A stretch of DNA of 64,000 bases. Origin: Planctomycetota bacterium (GTDB lineage Bacteria > Planctomycetota > B15-G4 > JADJEK01). Both the position numbers and the translations under genes were made by a program. Position 1 is the stretch's first letter; every line of letters begins with the position of its first letter. Below are positions 10,467-18,394 of the stretch, one piece after another. The notes under the pieces are model-generated. The model was not told where the DNA came from. It did not search any database and saw nothing but the letters and a program-made list of their open reading frames with translations. The stretch lies in the NCBI GenBank assembly GCA_016709145.1, contig JADJEK010000001.1, forward strand, positions 372,001 through 436,000. Direction: 5' to 3'.

Positions 10467-10904
10467 TCACCCGTTCGACCACTCGAAGTTCTGCACCCTC
10501 CAACGCCCGTCGTCGCCCCGCAGCAGCGTCAACACGTACGTGCCGCTCGCCGCCGTCTCGACGCGGCCGTCGGAGCGTTCCTTCTTGTCGTCGAAGAAGC
10601 CGATCTGCGCGGCGATGTCGTCTTCGTGCGTCGTCTGTTGCGCGCGATGACGCTTGCGCTCGCCCATCGACGCGAACGCCTGTTCGAACGCGGCGAGGAC
10701 CGCGTCCTTGCCTTCGTGCGCGCTGCCGTCCGGCACGGTCACGATCACGTCGTCGGACAGCAGCGGGCGGATCAACGAGACGTTGCCGCGTTCGAACGCG
10801 ACCAGGAACGACTCGAACGTGCCGTCGGCGTCGAGGGCATCGCCCGACTCCGTCGCCTTGCATCCGACGAACCCGAGCACCAACGCGAACCACAGAGCGC
10901 GCAT
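10467..10904 (-). CDS. SnoaL-like/DUF4440 lipoprotein
   Basis: 145 aa starting at MRALWFALVLGFVGCKA, a short lipoprotein signal with the lipobox ending at Cys15. A GGAGGAG ribosome site precedes this ATG, which is why I prefer it to a longer start 19 codons upstream. The mature part (AFERGNVSLIRPLLSDDVIV, then GKDAVLAAFEQAF and a C-terminal RWRVQNFEWSNG) has the layout of the NTF2/SnoaL-like fold: helices followed by a curved sheet. Such proteins are often periplasmic binding or scaffold proteins without catalytic residues. No substrate can be named. It lies upstream, in the same direction, of the phosphodiesterase-like gene's 5' neighbour region but is not coupled to it. Confidence 0.75.
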   Translation of the reverse strand: MRALWFALVLGFVGCKATESGDALDADGTFESFLVAFERGNVSLIRPLLSDDVIVTVPDGSAHEGKDAVLAAFEQAFASMGERKRHRAQQTTHEDDIAAQIGFFDDKKERSDGRVETAASGTYVLTLLRGDDGRWRVQNFEWSNG

Positions 10905-10979
10905 GACGAGGCTCCTCCACGACGAATGCGATCTTGACCGAGACGATAGAGACGGCGACACGCGAGTTGAACCGTCGCG

Positions 10980-12356
10980 TCACGCTTCCGCGAACAGGTG
11001 GTCGAGGATCAACTTCCGCACGTCGGTCGCCGCCAGTGCATCGCGCGCGAACTCACGGCGCGAGCCGAGGACGATCGGACCGTCCTCGGGATGGTCGGGC
11101 AGGCGGCCGTGCGAGCCGCGGATCAAGCGCGTGTCGAGCGGCACGACGTCGAGCAGGTAGCGGAAGCCGAGCGCCTTCTTCAGCAGGGTCCACGCGACTT
11201 TCAGCTTCGGCGCGGGCAACGTCGGATCGAGCAGGAGCTCGAGCGGGTCGTAGCCGGGCTTCTTGTGGATGTCGACCGTGCGCGCGAAGTCCGGCGCATT
11301 CGCGTCGTCCAACCACCACGGGTACGAGAACCAGCGGTCCGGCGCGGAGATCGCGACCAGTTCGCCGCTGCGCGCGTGATCGATGCCGAGCTCGGCCTTG
11401 CCGCGCACGTCCAGCACGCGTTCGACGCCGTCGGTCTTTTCGAGCAGCGCCTTCACGGCCGGCACGTCGCGCGCCTCTCGCACGTACACGTGCGCGCATT
11501 GGTGATCGGCGACCGCGAATGCGCGCGACGTGCCGTAGTCGATCAGCTCGCCGACGAGGTTGTCCTGCACGCGCAGGAAGCCCGCCTCGCGCAACACGCG
11601 GTTGATCGGCACCGCGTCGCGCACGGGCGTGATGCCGTACTCCGACAGCACCAACACGTCGTAACCGCGACTGCGTGCGACGTCGATGAGCCTCGCCGCG
11701 ACGGCGTCGATCGCGGCGACCGCGGCCTCGCTGCGCGCATCGTCGGGACCGAAGCGCTGCAGGTCGTAGTCGAGATGCGGCAGGTAGACGAACGCGAGCG
11801 TCGGCGCGCTCGTGGTCAGCACGTGCGCCGCGGCGTCTGCGATCCACTGCGACGACGGCAGCCCTGCGCGCGGGCCCCAGAACTCGAACAACGGGAAGCG
11901 CCCGAGCTTCGCGTTCAGCTCCGGCTTCAGCTCCGCCGGATCGGTCCAGACGTCGGGCGACTTGCGCCCATCGGCGTGGTACGCCGGCCGCGGCGTGACG
12001 ACCGAGTCGAAGTCGCCGGCCATCGCGTACCACCAGAACAGGTTCGCGCAGGTGAAGGCGGGATCGCGCGCCTTGGCCTCGTGCCAGACCTTGTCGCCCT
12101 GGACCAGGCGATTGGATTGGCGCCACAGCCAGACCTCGGCGAGGTCACGGAAGTACCAGCCGTTGCCGACGATGCCGTGCTCGGTCGGCATGCGGCCCGT
12201 GACGAAGCTCGACTGCACCGAACACGTCACGGCCGGGAACACCGGACGCAGCGGCGCGGCGAAGCCCTCGGCGCCGAGGCGTCCGAGCGACTTCGCCGCC
12301 CCACGAAGGTGTTTCGGAGTCAATCCGACGACGTCGAGGACCAGCAGGCGGCGCAT
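10980..12356 (-). CDS. alkaline-phosphatase-superfamily phosphodiesterase (type I PDE/NPP family)
   Basis: 458 aa. The N-terminus MRRLLVLDVVGLTPKH supplies the first metal Asp. PVFPAVTCSVQSSFVTGRMP contains the expected nucleophile region (Thr43 in VTC) and is followed by EHGIVGNGWY. Further metal ligands are likely in YLPHLDYDLQRFGPD and VLSEYGITPV, with H in ADHQCAHVY. This matches the type I phosphodiesterase/nucleotide pyrophosphatase family, which cleaves phosphodiesters or phosphonates using two zinc ions. It has no obvious signal peptide, so it is probably cytoplasmic. Similar proteins occur in alkaline-phosphatase-type genes of prenyl-transfer (ebo) clusters, but no other ebo gene is present here. 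The substrate is unknown. Confidence 0.8.
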   Translation of the reverse strand: MRRLLVLDVVGLTPKHLRGAAKSLGRLGAEGFAAPLRPVFPAVTCSVQSSFVTGRMPTEHGIVGNGWYFRDLAEVWLWRQSNRLVQGDKVWHEAKARDPAFTCANLFWWYAMAGDFDSVVTPRPAYHADGRKSPDVWTDPAELKPELNAKLGRFPLFEFWGPRAGLPSSQWIADAAAHVLTTSAPTLAFVYLPHLDYDLQRFGPDDARSEAAVAAIDAVAARLIDVARSRGYDVLVLSEYGITPVRDAVPINRVLREAGFLRVQDNLVGELIDYGTSRAFAVADHQCAHVYVREARDVPAVKALLEKTDGVERVLDVRGKAELGIDHARSGELVAISAPDRWFSYPWWLDDANAPDFARTVDIHKKPGYDPLELLLDPTLPAPKLKVAWTLLKKALGFRYLLDVVPLDTRLIRGSHGRLPDHPEDGPIVLGSRREFARDALAATDVRKLILDHLFAEA

Positions 12357-12413
12357 GCCCCGCGTTCTACCAGGAGTGTCGCCGAGCGCACGTCGCGCCG
12401 CCGCGACGGAGGA

Positions 12414-12893
12414 TCAACCCTTGAACGGCTCGTGCAATTGCAGGCGGTGTCCGTCGGGATCGAAGAACGTCATCAGCTTGACCGTCTGCGGGATCTCGAC
12501 GATCGGTTCGGTCTTGACGCCGTGCGACTTCAGCCACGTCTCCGCGCCGACGATGTCGGCCGTGCCGAACATCAAGGTGCTGTCGCCGGCGCTGACGGTC
12601 TCTTGCTTCGGCTCGGCCTGTTGCAGCCCGATCAGCGTGTCCTTGACCGGAGTCGTCAACTCGACCCACCCCCCTTGGCGCAAGTCGAAGAACAGCTCGC
12701 AGCCGAGCACGTCCTGGTACCAACGCAGCGACGCTTCGAGGTCCTTGACGACGCGCGCCGCGATCACGGAGCCTTCCCAACGAATGTCGACGGCCTTGCG
12801 CTCGGGCGCCTTCGCGGCGCCGTCCTCCCGCGCGACAGCCACGTAACCCACGGACATGACCGCGGCGACCACGACGACAACGGGCTTCCACAT
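12414..12893 (-). CDS. secreted glyoxalase/VOC superfamily protein
   Basis: 159 aa from MWKPVVVVVAAVMSVGYVAVA, a signal peptide preceded by a GGAGAGG ribosome site; longer in-frame starts upstream lack this. The mature domain has the VOC beta-alpha-beta-beta-beta layout: VVKDLEASLRWYQDVLGCEL, then LMFGTADIVGAETWL and the typical ending MTFFDPDGHRLQLHEP. VOC proteins bind a metal in a paired sheet and act as isomerases, lyases, dioxygenases or resistance proteins. Export of a VOC protein is less usual but recurrent in planctomycetes. No specific substrate can be given. Confidence 0.8.
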   Translation of the reverse strand: MWKPVVVVVAAVMSVGYVAVAREDGAAKAPERKAVDIRWEGSVIAARVVKDLEASLRWYQDVLGCELFFDLRQGGWVELTTPVKDTLIGLQQAEPKQETVSAGDSTLMFGTADIVGAETWLKSHGVKTEPIVEIPQTVKLMTFFDPDGHRLQLHEPFKG

Positions 12894-13077
12894 GAACCTC
12901 TCCGATCCTGAGTCTTTGGGGGACGAGTTCCGGTGGAACTGAGTACGACTTGGGGCCGGTAGGGTTGGAATCGAAGAACGAGGAATCTCCGGACCGAGCC
13001 CGTCCCGGCCCGCGCGGTGGATAGATTCGCGGCATCGCCGGACCCCCTGCGAGTACCGCCTCATTCGGGAGACGATC

Positions 13078-13794
13078 ATGCGTCCGATCGCGTTGTGCGT
13101 CGTGGCTGCGATGTTTGCGGGTTGCGAGACCGTCACGGACTTGATTTTGCGGGACGTCGAGACGCCCGCGGGCGCGCTCGGGTTCGACGCGGACCCGGTC
13201 GGCGGGGTGCCGAACGGATGGAAGGTCGACGGCACGAACCAGGACGGTCCGATGGCGACGTGGGAGATCGCGGCCGACCCGACCGCGCCGTCCGCGCCGA
13301 ACGTGCTCCGCATGGCACGCGAGAACCACACGAGCGAGGGCACTTTCAACCTGTGCTGGACCGACCAGATCCAGTTCAAGAACGGCGAGCTGTTCGTGCG
13401 CTTCCGCGCCGACGCGGGCGTCGAGGACCAAGGCGGCGGCATCCTGTGGCGCGCGCGCAGCAACCAGGACTACTACGTCTGCCGCATGAATCCGCTCGAG
13501 CACAACTTCCGGCTGTATTGGGTCAAGGACGGTCGACGCAAGCAGATCGCCGGCTGCGACCTCGACGTCCCGATGGGCGAGTGGCACGTGCTGTCCGTGA
13601 CGCACGTCGGCACGCGCATCGAGTGCTCGATCGACGGTGAGGTCCTACTCGCGACCGACGACACGACGTTCGACGACGCCGGTGGCGTCGGGCTGTGGAC
13701 GAAGGCGGATGCGGTCACGAGCTTCGACGACTTCGCGGTCGTGCCGCAACTCAGCGCGGAGCCGCAGCAAGTCGGATACGTCGGCGGCAAGTGA
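13078..13794 (+). CDS. DUF1080-like lipoprotein (LamG/concanavalin-like fold)
   Basis: 238 aa with a lipoprotein signal (MRPIALCVVAAMFAGCET, lipobox Cys16) and GGGAG ahead of the ATG. The mature region (NGELFVRFRADAGVEDQGGG, WRARSNQDYYVCRMNPLEHN, GEWHVLSVTHVGTRIECSID, ending VGLWTKADAVTSFDDF) matches the beta-sandwich of DUF1080/3-keto-disaccharide-hydrolase-type domains, which are greatly expanded in Planctomycetota. Most such proteins are thought to bind or cleave glycans at the cell surface. The catalytic role of this single-domain copy is uncertain. It is transcribed away from the VOC gene. Confidence 0.75.
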   Translation: MRPIALCVVAAMFAGCETVTDLILRDVETPAGALGFDADPVGGVPNGWKVDGTNQDGPMATWEIAADPTAPSAPNVLRMARENHTSEGTFNLCWTDQIQFKNGELFVRFRADAGVEDQGGGILWRARSNQDYYVCRMNPLEHNFRLYWVKDGRRKQIAGCDLDVPMGEWHVLSVTHVGTRIECSIDGEVLLATDDTTFDDAGGVGLWTKADAVTSFDDFAVVPQLSAEPQQVGYVGGK

Positions 13795-13818
13795 CCGCGT
13801 CGAACGCGCTCGCGCGCG

Positions 13819-15210
13819 TCACTCGATCGCTTTGGTCTCTTCGACGAGCTTCGTGAGGCTGGCCTTCGCGTCGCCGAACAGCATGCGCGTGCGCGGGTTG
13901 TAGAACAGCTCGTTCTCGATGCCGGCGAAGCCCGGGTTCATACCGCGCTTCATCACGATGATGTTCTTCGACTTGTCGACGTCGAGGATCGGCATGCCGT
14001 AGATCGGGCTCTGCGGGTTGCTGCGCGCCGCCGGATTGACGACGTCGTTGGCGCCGATCACGAGCACCACGTCGGTGCGGTCGAGCTCGCCGTTGATGCG
14101 TTCCATCTCCACCAGCTTGTCGTACGGCACGTTGGCCTCGGCGAGCAGCACGTTCATGTGCCCGGGCATGCGGCCCGCGACCGGATGGATCGCGTACTTC
14201 ACGTCGACGCCGCGCTTCTCGAGCAGTTGCGCGAGCTCACTGACTTGATGCTGCGCCTGCGCCACCGCCAAGCCATAGCCCGGCACGATCACGACGCTGC
14301 CGGAGTAGGCGAGCAGTTGCGCCGCGTCCTCGGCCGTGGTCGAGCGGATCGTCCCCGTGATCGTCGCGCCGGCCGGCCCCTTGGCGGCGTCGCCGCCGAA
14401 CGAGCCGAACAGCACGTTCGCCAGCGAGCGGTTCATCGCCTTGCACATGATGCGAGAGAGGATCATGCCCGAGGCGCCGACGAGCGCGCCGGTGATGATC
14501 AGCACCGTGCTGTCGATGACGAAGCCGGCCAGCGCGCCGGCGATGCCCGCGTACGAGTTCAACACCGACACGACGACCGGCATGTCCGCGCCGCCGATCG
14601 ACAGCACGAGCAACACGCCGAGCAGCGCGGCGCCGACGTTCAACACCACGAACCAACCCATCTGCGTGGGATCGTGGACCAGGTAGGCGCCGATCGCGAG
14701 TAGGCCGAGCAACAGCAACGCGTTCAGCGGGTGACGCATCGGCCAATCGACCGCGCGGCCCGTGATCTTCTCTTCGAGCTTGCCGTACGCGACGAACGAT
14801 CCGGCGACGGTCAAGGACGACAGGATCGCCGTGAACTGGATGATCCCGTTGTGCACCGGGTCGATGGTCCCACCGTGCGCGAGTTCGGCGACGAGCTCGG
14901 CTGCGGCGACGAGGCCGGCCGCGGCGCTGCCGAAGCCGTGCAGCACGGCGACGAGCTGCGGCATCGACGTCATCTGCACTCGCTTCACCATGATCGCGCC
15001 GATGGCGCCGCCGATCAGGGCGCCGACACCGATCTGCCAGTACTCGACGATGCTGTGCTCGCACAGCGTCGCGATGATTGCGATCAGCATGCCGAACGCG
15101 CTGAGCGTGTTGCCCGCGCGCGCGGTCTTGGGGCCCGACATGCGCTTCAGGCCGGTGATGAAGCACAGCGCCGCGACGAGGTACGCGAGGTCGAGGATCG
15201 CGCGCTCCAT
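13819..15210 (-). CDS. pntB: NAD(P) transhydrogenase subunit beta
   Basis: 463 aa, close to the usual 460 aa. The N-terminal half has about nine hydrophobic helices (LAYLVAALCFITGLKRMS onward). The C-terminal half is the NADP(H)-binding domain III with VPGYGLAVAQAQH, HPVAGRMPGHMNVLLAEA, GANDVVNPAA and a final IVMKRGMNPGFAGIENELF. The protein couples hydride transfer between NADH and NADP+ to proton movement across the inner membrane. It is third in a pntA1-pntA2-pntB operon; its ATG overlaps the preceding stop (TGATG). The enzyme supplies NADPH for biosynthesis and redox defence. Confidence 0.97.
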   Translation of the reverse strand: MERAILDLAYLVAALCFITGLKRMSGPKTARAGNTLSAFGMLIAIIATLCEHSIVEYWQIGVGALIGGAIGAIMVKRVQMTSMPQLVAVLHGFGSAAAGLVAAAELVAELAHGGTIDPVHNGIIQFTAILSSLTVAGSFVAYGKLEEKITGRAVDWPMRHPLNALLLLGLLAIGAYLVHDPTQMGWFVVLNVGAALLGVLLVLSIGGADMPVVVSVLNSYAGIAGALAGFVIDSTVLIITGALVGASGMILSRIMCKAMNRSLANVLFGSFGGDAAKGPAGATITGTIRSTTAEDAAQLLAYSGSVVIVPGYGLAVAQAQHQVSELAQLLEKRGVDVKYAIHPVAGRMPGHMNVLLAEANVPYDKLVEMERINGELDRTDVVLVIGANDVVNPAARSNPQSPIYGMPILDVDKSKNIIVMKRGMNPGFAGIENELFYNPRTRMLFGDAKASLTKLVEETKAIE

Positions 15211-15494
15211 CAGACGCGCTCCTTCTTGCCGCCGAACATCTTCAGCATGCGGTCGGTCACGAGGAAGCCGCCGACGACGTTCATCGACGCGAGGATCATC
15301 GCGATCAAGCCGAGCCACGACGCCAACTGCGAGCGGCCGGCACCCGCGGACAACATCGCCCCGACGACCGCGATGCCGGTGATCGCGTTGGTGCCGGACA
15401 TCAGAGGCGTGTGGAGCTGCGGCGGAACCTTGGTGATGATCTCGAAGCCCACGTACGCCGCGAGCACGAAGATCACGATCACATCGACGGTCAT
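15210..15494 (-). CDS. pntA2: NAD(P) transhydrogenase small membrane subunit (alpha-2)
   Basis: 94 aa membrane subunit corresponding to the C-terminal membrane domain of the fused PntA of E. coli. It begins MTVDVIVIFVLAAYVGFEII, continues KVPPQLHTPLMSGTNAITGI (a conserved signature of this subunit) and ends with LKMFGGKKERV. It has three to four transmembrane helices. It overlaps pntA1 by 4 bp and pntB by 1 bp, so the three subunits are translationally coupled. Splitting PntA into two chains is the arrangement known from Rhodospirillum rubrum and many other bacteria. Confidence 0.95.
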   Translation of the reverse strand: MTVDVIVIFVLAAYVGFEIITKVPPQLHTPLMSGTNAITGIAVVGAMLSAGAGRSQLASWLGLIAMILASMNVVGGFLVTDRMLKMFGGKKERV

Positions 15495-16606
15495 GCAGCA
15501 CTCCGTGTCGTACCCGCGTGCGTGGCGCACGAGGCCTGGACGATGTCGTCGTCGAAGTTCAGCGCGAACTCGCCGAGCTTGCCGTCCTTGGTCATGTTGA
15601 TGACGAAGGCGAGGACGTTGCGCGCGAACATCTGACTCGCGTGCGTCGGGATCGTCGCCGCGAGCTTCTCCGGACCGAGGATCGTGACGCCGTGATGGAC
15701 GACGTCCTCGCCGAGCTTCGTCAGTTCGCAGTTGCCGCCGGTTTCGGCCGCGAGGTCGACGACCACCGCGCCCGGCTGCATCGTCTCGACGACGGAACGC
15801 GGCAGCAGCAACGGCGCGCGACGCTTCGGAATGGCCGCGGTCGCGATGACGATCAGCGCCTTCTTCGCGTGCTGCGCGATGAGTTGTCGGTTGCGCTCCT
15901 CGGCGTCCTGCGACAGTTGCTTGGCGTAGCCGCCCTGGCCCTCGCCTTCCTTCGACAGCAGTTCCTTGCCGATGAACTTCGCGCCCAGCGACTCGACTTG
16001 CTCCGCCGCCGCGGCACGCACGTCGAAGGCCTCGACGATCGCGCCGAGACGCTTCGCCGTGCCGATCGCGGACAACCCCGCGACGCCGGCGCCGAGCACG
16101 AGCACGGTCCCCGGCGTCAACGTGCCGGCCGCGGTCACGAGCATCGGCAGGATGCGCGGCGCGCGATCCGCCGCCAGCAGCACGGCCTTGTAGCCCGCGA
16201 TCGTCGCTTGCGAGGACAGCACGTCCATCGTCTGCGCCCGCGTCGTGCGCGGCACTTGCTCGAGCGAGAACGCGCTGATCTTCTTCGCGTTCAGCGCCGC
16301 CAGCAGCTCGGGACTGTTCCAGGCCTGCAGGTGCGACACCAAGCACGCGCCGTCTCGCATGCGCTGCGCTTCGGCGACCGTCGGCGGCTGCACTTTGACG
16401 AGGAGGTCGGCGCCCCACACGGTGGCCGTGTCGACGAGCGTCGCACCCGCCTGCGCGAACGCGTCGTCGGACGAGCAGGATTCGACGCCAGCACCCTTCT
16501 CGACCAGGACCTGCGCGCCCGCCTTCACGAAGCGCGTCACGGTCTCGGGAATCGCGGCGATGCGCCGTTCGTTCGCCGCGATCTCGCGCGGCACTCCGAT
16601 CTTCAT
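15491..16606 (-). CDS. pntA1: NAD(P) transhydrogenase subunit alpha-1 (NAD-binding)
   Basis: 371 aa soluble domain I. It starts MKIGVPREIAANERRIAAIP, shared with alanine dehydrogenase. It has the NAD-binding Rossmann glycine motif in VLVLGAGVAGLSAIGTAKRLGA near residue 170, and the region RTTRAQTMDVLSSQATIAGY. The C-terminus reaches the split point before the membrane part. It binds NAD(H) at the cytoplasmic face and passes hydride to PntB domain III. It is first gene of the pnt operon and is divergently arranged with the Rieske gene across a 157-bp gap, which must hold the promoters of both. Confidence 0.95.
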   Translation of the reverse strand: MKIGVPREIAANERRIAAIPETVTRFVKAGAQVLVEKGAGVESCSSDDAFAQAGATLVDTATVWGADLLVKVQPPTVAEAQRMRDGACLVSHLQAWNSPELLAALNAKKISAFSLEQVPRTTRAQTMDVLSSQATIAGYKAVLLAADRAPRILPMLVTAAGTLTPGTVLVLGAGVAGLSAIGTAKRLGAIVEAFDVRAAAAEQVESLGAKFIGKELLSKEGEGQGGYAKQLSQDAEERNRQLIAQHAKKALIVIATAAIPKRRAPLLLPRSVVETMQPGAVVVDLAAETGGNCELTKLGEDVVHHGVTILGPEKLAATIPTHASQMFARNVLAFVINMTKDGKLGEFALNFDDDIVQASCATHAGTTRSAA

Positions 16607-16763
16607 GCGACTCTCCTCGGCGGGTGGGCGGCAGACCGTCGCCGGGCCTCGAAGGGTCGGGCCGACGCGGAAGCAGGGGATACTAAGGTTGGACGCGGCA
16701 TCGTGCTATCGTCTGCCGCTTTCGCGGCAACCACGGATCGTCGTTTCGGCGCGAGGCTCGGTG

Positions 16764-17114
16764 ATGTTCAACAAGCTGCTGTCGCTGTTCCGCGGGATCC
16801 CGGTCACGATCCACGACACCACCAAGATCGAGGAAGGCTCGGCGCGCACCGCGACGCTCGGCGACCTCGCGGCGGGTGCGACCCAAGTCCTCATCGCTCG
16901 GGTCGACGGCAAGTTGCACGCGATCGACACGATCTGCCCGCACCAGAACGGCCGCATCGAAGGCGGCAAACTCAAGCCCGGCAACGCCGCCGTCTGCGCC
17001 GTGCATGGCTACTGGTTCGACGTCACCGATGGCTCGGTGAAGCGCGGCACCTGCCGCAAGGCGAAGGTCTACCGCATCGAGGAAAAGGACGGCCAGGCGA
17101 CGGTCTGGTTGTGA
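16764..17114 (+). CDS. Rieske [2Fe-2S] ferredoxin-like protein
   Basis: 116 aa. The two cluster-binding motifs are visible as CPHQNG (C-x-H) and CAVHGYWFDVTDG (C-x2-H), separated by 17 residues, the spacing of Rieske ferredoxins related to nitrite-reductase small subunits and dioxygenase ferredoxins. No signal or TM segment is seen, so it is a soluble cytoplasmic electron carrier. I chose ATG 16764; a GTG lies directly before it. The following GNAT gene may start by overlapping this stop codon, suggesting co-transcription. The partner oxidoreductase is not visible here. Confidence 0.9.
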   Translation: MFNKLLSLFRGIPVTIHDTTKIEEGSARTATLGDLAAGATQVLIARVDGKLHAIDTICPHQNGRIEGGKLKPGNAAVCAVHGYWFDVTDGSVKRGTCRKAKVYRIEEKDGQATVWL

Positions 17115-17128
17115 CGGATTCCCACGAC

Positions 17129-17572
17129 ATGGGTGATCTCGCGCAGGACGTCACGATCCGACCCGCGCGGACCGACGACGTCGGCGCGATCGCCGCGCTG
17201 TGTGGAGAGCTCGGCTATCCGATGACCACGGACCAGTGCGCGCGGCGATTCGTCGCCTTGCCGGAACTCCACGTCGTTCTCGTCGCCGTCGACGCGGCAC
17301 GAACGGTGCTCGGATTCGCGCATGCGCATGCGGCCGAACCGTTGCTGCTCGATCGCACCGCCGAACTCGCGACGCTCGTGGTCGCGGCAGATCGTCGCGG
17401 TCGGCGGATCGGGCATCACCTGGTCGATGCGATCGCGGCATGGGCGAAAGGCGCTGGGTTCCTCGCGTTGCGTCTGCGCTCGAACGTCGTTCGCGTGGAC
17501 GCGCATCGCTTCTACGAACGGCTCGGGTTCACGCGGTCGAAGCAACAGGTCGTCTTCGATCGCGGCCTGTGA
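17129..17572 (+). CDS. GNAT family N-acetyltransferase
   Basis: 147 aa from ATG 17129; a GTG at 17111 in the same frame would overlap the Rieske stop as GTGA and is an equally plausible coupled start. The fold runs VTIRPARTDDVGAIAALCGE at the N-terminus, a central acetyl-CoA loop ATLVVAADRRGRRIGHHLVD (motif A, R/Q-x2-G-x-G/A), and ends ANAHRFYERLGF-like (VDAHRFYERLGFTRSKQQ). It acetylates an amine of unknown identity, which could be a small molecule or a protein N-terminus. No signal peptide. Confidence 0.88.
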   Translation: MGDLAQDVTIRPARTDDVGAIAALCGELGYPMTTDQCARRFVALPELHVVLVAVDAARTVLGFAHAHAAEPLLLDRTAELATLVVAADRRGRRIGHHLVDAIAAWAKGAGFLALRLRSNVVRVDAHRFYERLGFTRSKQQVVFDRGL

Positions 17573-17590
17573 CGGCGGTACCGTGCGCGC

Positions 17591-18394
17591 ATGGTCGCCA
17601 CCGTCCCGCTCCCGCTGCCGAACACGTTCACGGTCGTCGCGCACTTCGTCGGCGAACGCGTCGACACGCGCTCGATCGGCGTCGGCACACGACTCGCCGA
17701 CTTCCCGGTGCTCGTGCGCTCGGGCCGTGAAGGCGTGGTCGCACTGTTCCGGTACGGCGTCGTCGTCTGTTTCGCGCTCGACGCCGCCGAACAGGCGTCG
17801 TTCCTGAAGCATCTCGGCGGTTTCCTCGCCGCGCCGCTCTCGGAACCCGAGACCGAGTCGGTCGACGTCCGCATCGACCCCGACACCAGCGAGCACAGCG
17901 TGAACGGAGTCCTCGTACTGCGCGACACACGCGCGCCGCGCCTTCAAGCGCTCGCCGAGATCCTCGCGAAGAGCGTCGTGCTGGCCTTCTACGAGAAGCG
18001 CATGAACGCGCTGTTCGAGCACATGGAACCCGTCGCGCGCGACATCGAGTCGGGCGGGCGCGGTGGAGTGGCCGGCAAGGACTTGCTGCGCCACATCGGT
18101 GGCGCTCTGTTGGTCGAGCACACGATGGTCGGCCGCGTCGAAGTCGGCGAGAAGCCCGAATTCCTGTGGGACGAACCCGACGTCGAGCGCTTGTGGGTGC
18201 GGCTCGAGGACGACTACGAGATCGTCGAGCGCAACGTCTCGCTCGAGCGCAAGCTCGACCTGGTGTCGAAGACGGCCGAGACGTTGCTGCAGTTGTCGAA
18301 CGAGAACCGCGCGTTGCGCGTCGAGTGGTACATCGTCGCGCTGATCGTGTTCGAGATCCTGCTCACGCTGTACCAGATGTTCGTGCGCGATTGA
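17591..18394 (+). CDS. RMD1/YagE family (DUF155) protein
   Basis: 267 aa. The central part (FPVLVRSGREGVVALFRYGV, LAEILAKSVVLAFYEKRMNA) and the C-terminal LWDEPDVERLW-type segment (FLWDEPDVERLWVRLEDDYE) are characteristic of the RMD1/DUF155 family. One hydrophobic helix sits at the very C-terminus (YIVALIVFEILLTLYQMFV). The helical stretch before it (EIVERNVSLERKLDLVSKTA) may form a coiled coil. Eukaryotic members such as Rmd1 and RMND1 are organelle-associated and linked to translation; bacterial function is not known. It lies 18 bp after the GNAT gene. Its end overlaps the convergent glucanotransferase gene by 32 bp. Confidence 0.85.
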   Translation: MVATVPLPLPNTFTVVAHFVGERVDTRSIGVGTRLADFPVLVRSGREGVVALFRYGVVVCFALDAAEQASFLKHLGGFLAAPLSEPETESVDVRIDPDTSEHSVNGVLVLRDTRAPRLQALAEILAKSVVLAFYEKRMNALFEHMEPVARDIESGGRGGVAGKDLLRHIGGALLVEHTMVGRVEVGEKPEFLWDEPDVERLWVRLEDDYEIVERNVSLERKLDLVSKTAETLLQLSNENRALRVEWYIVALIVFEILLTLYQMFVRD

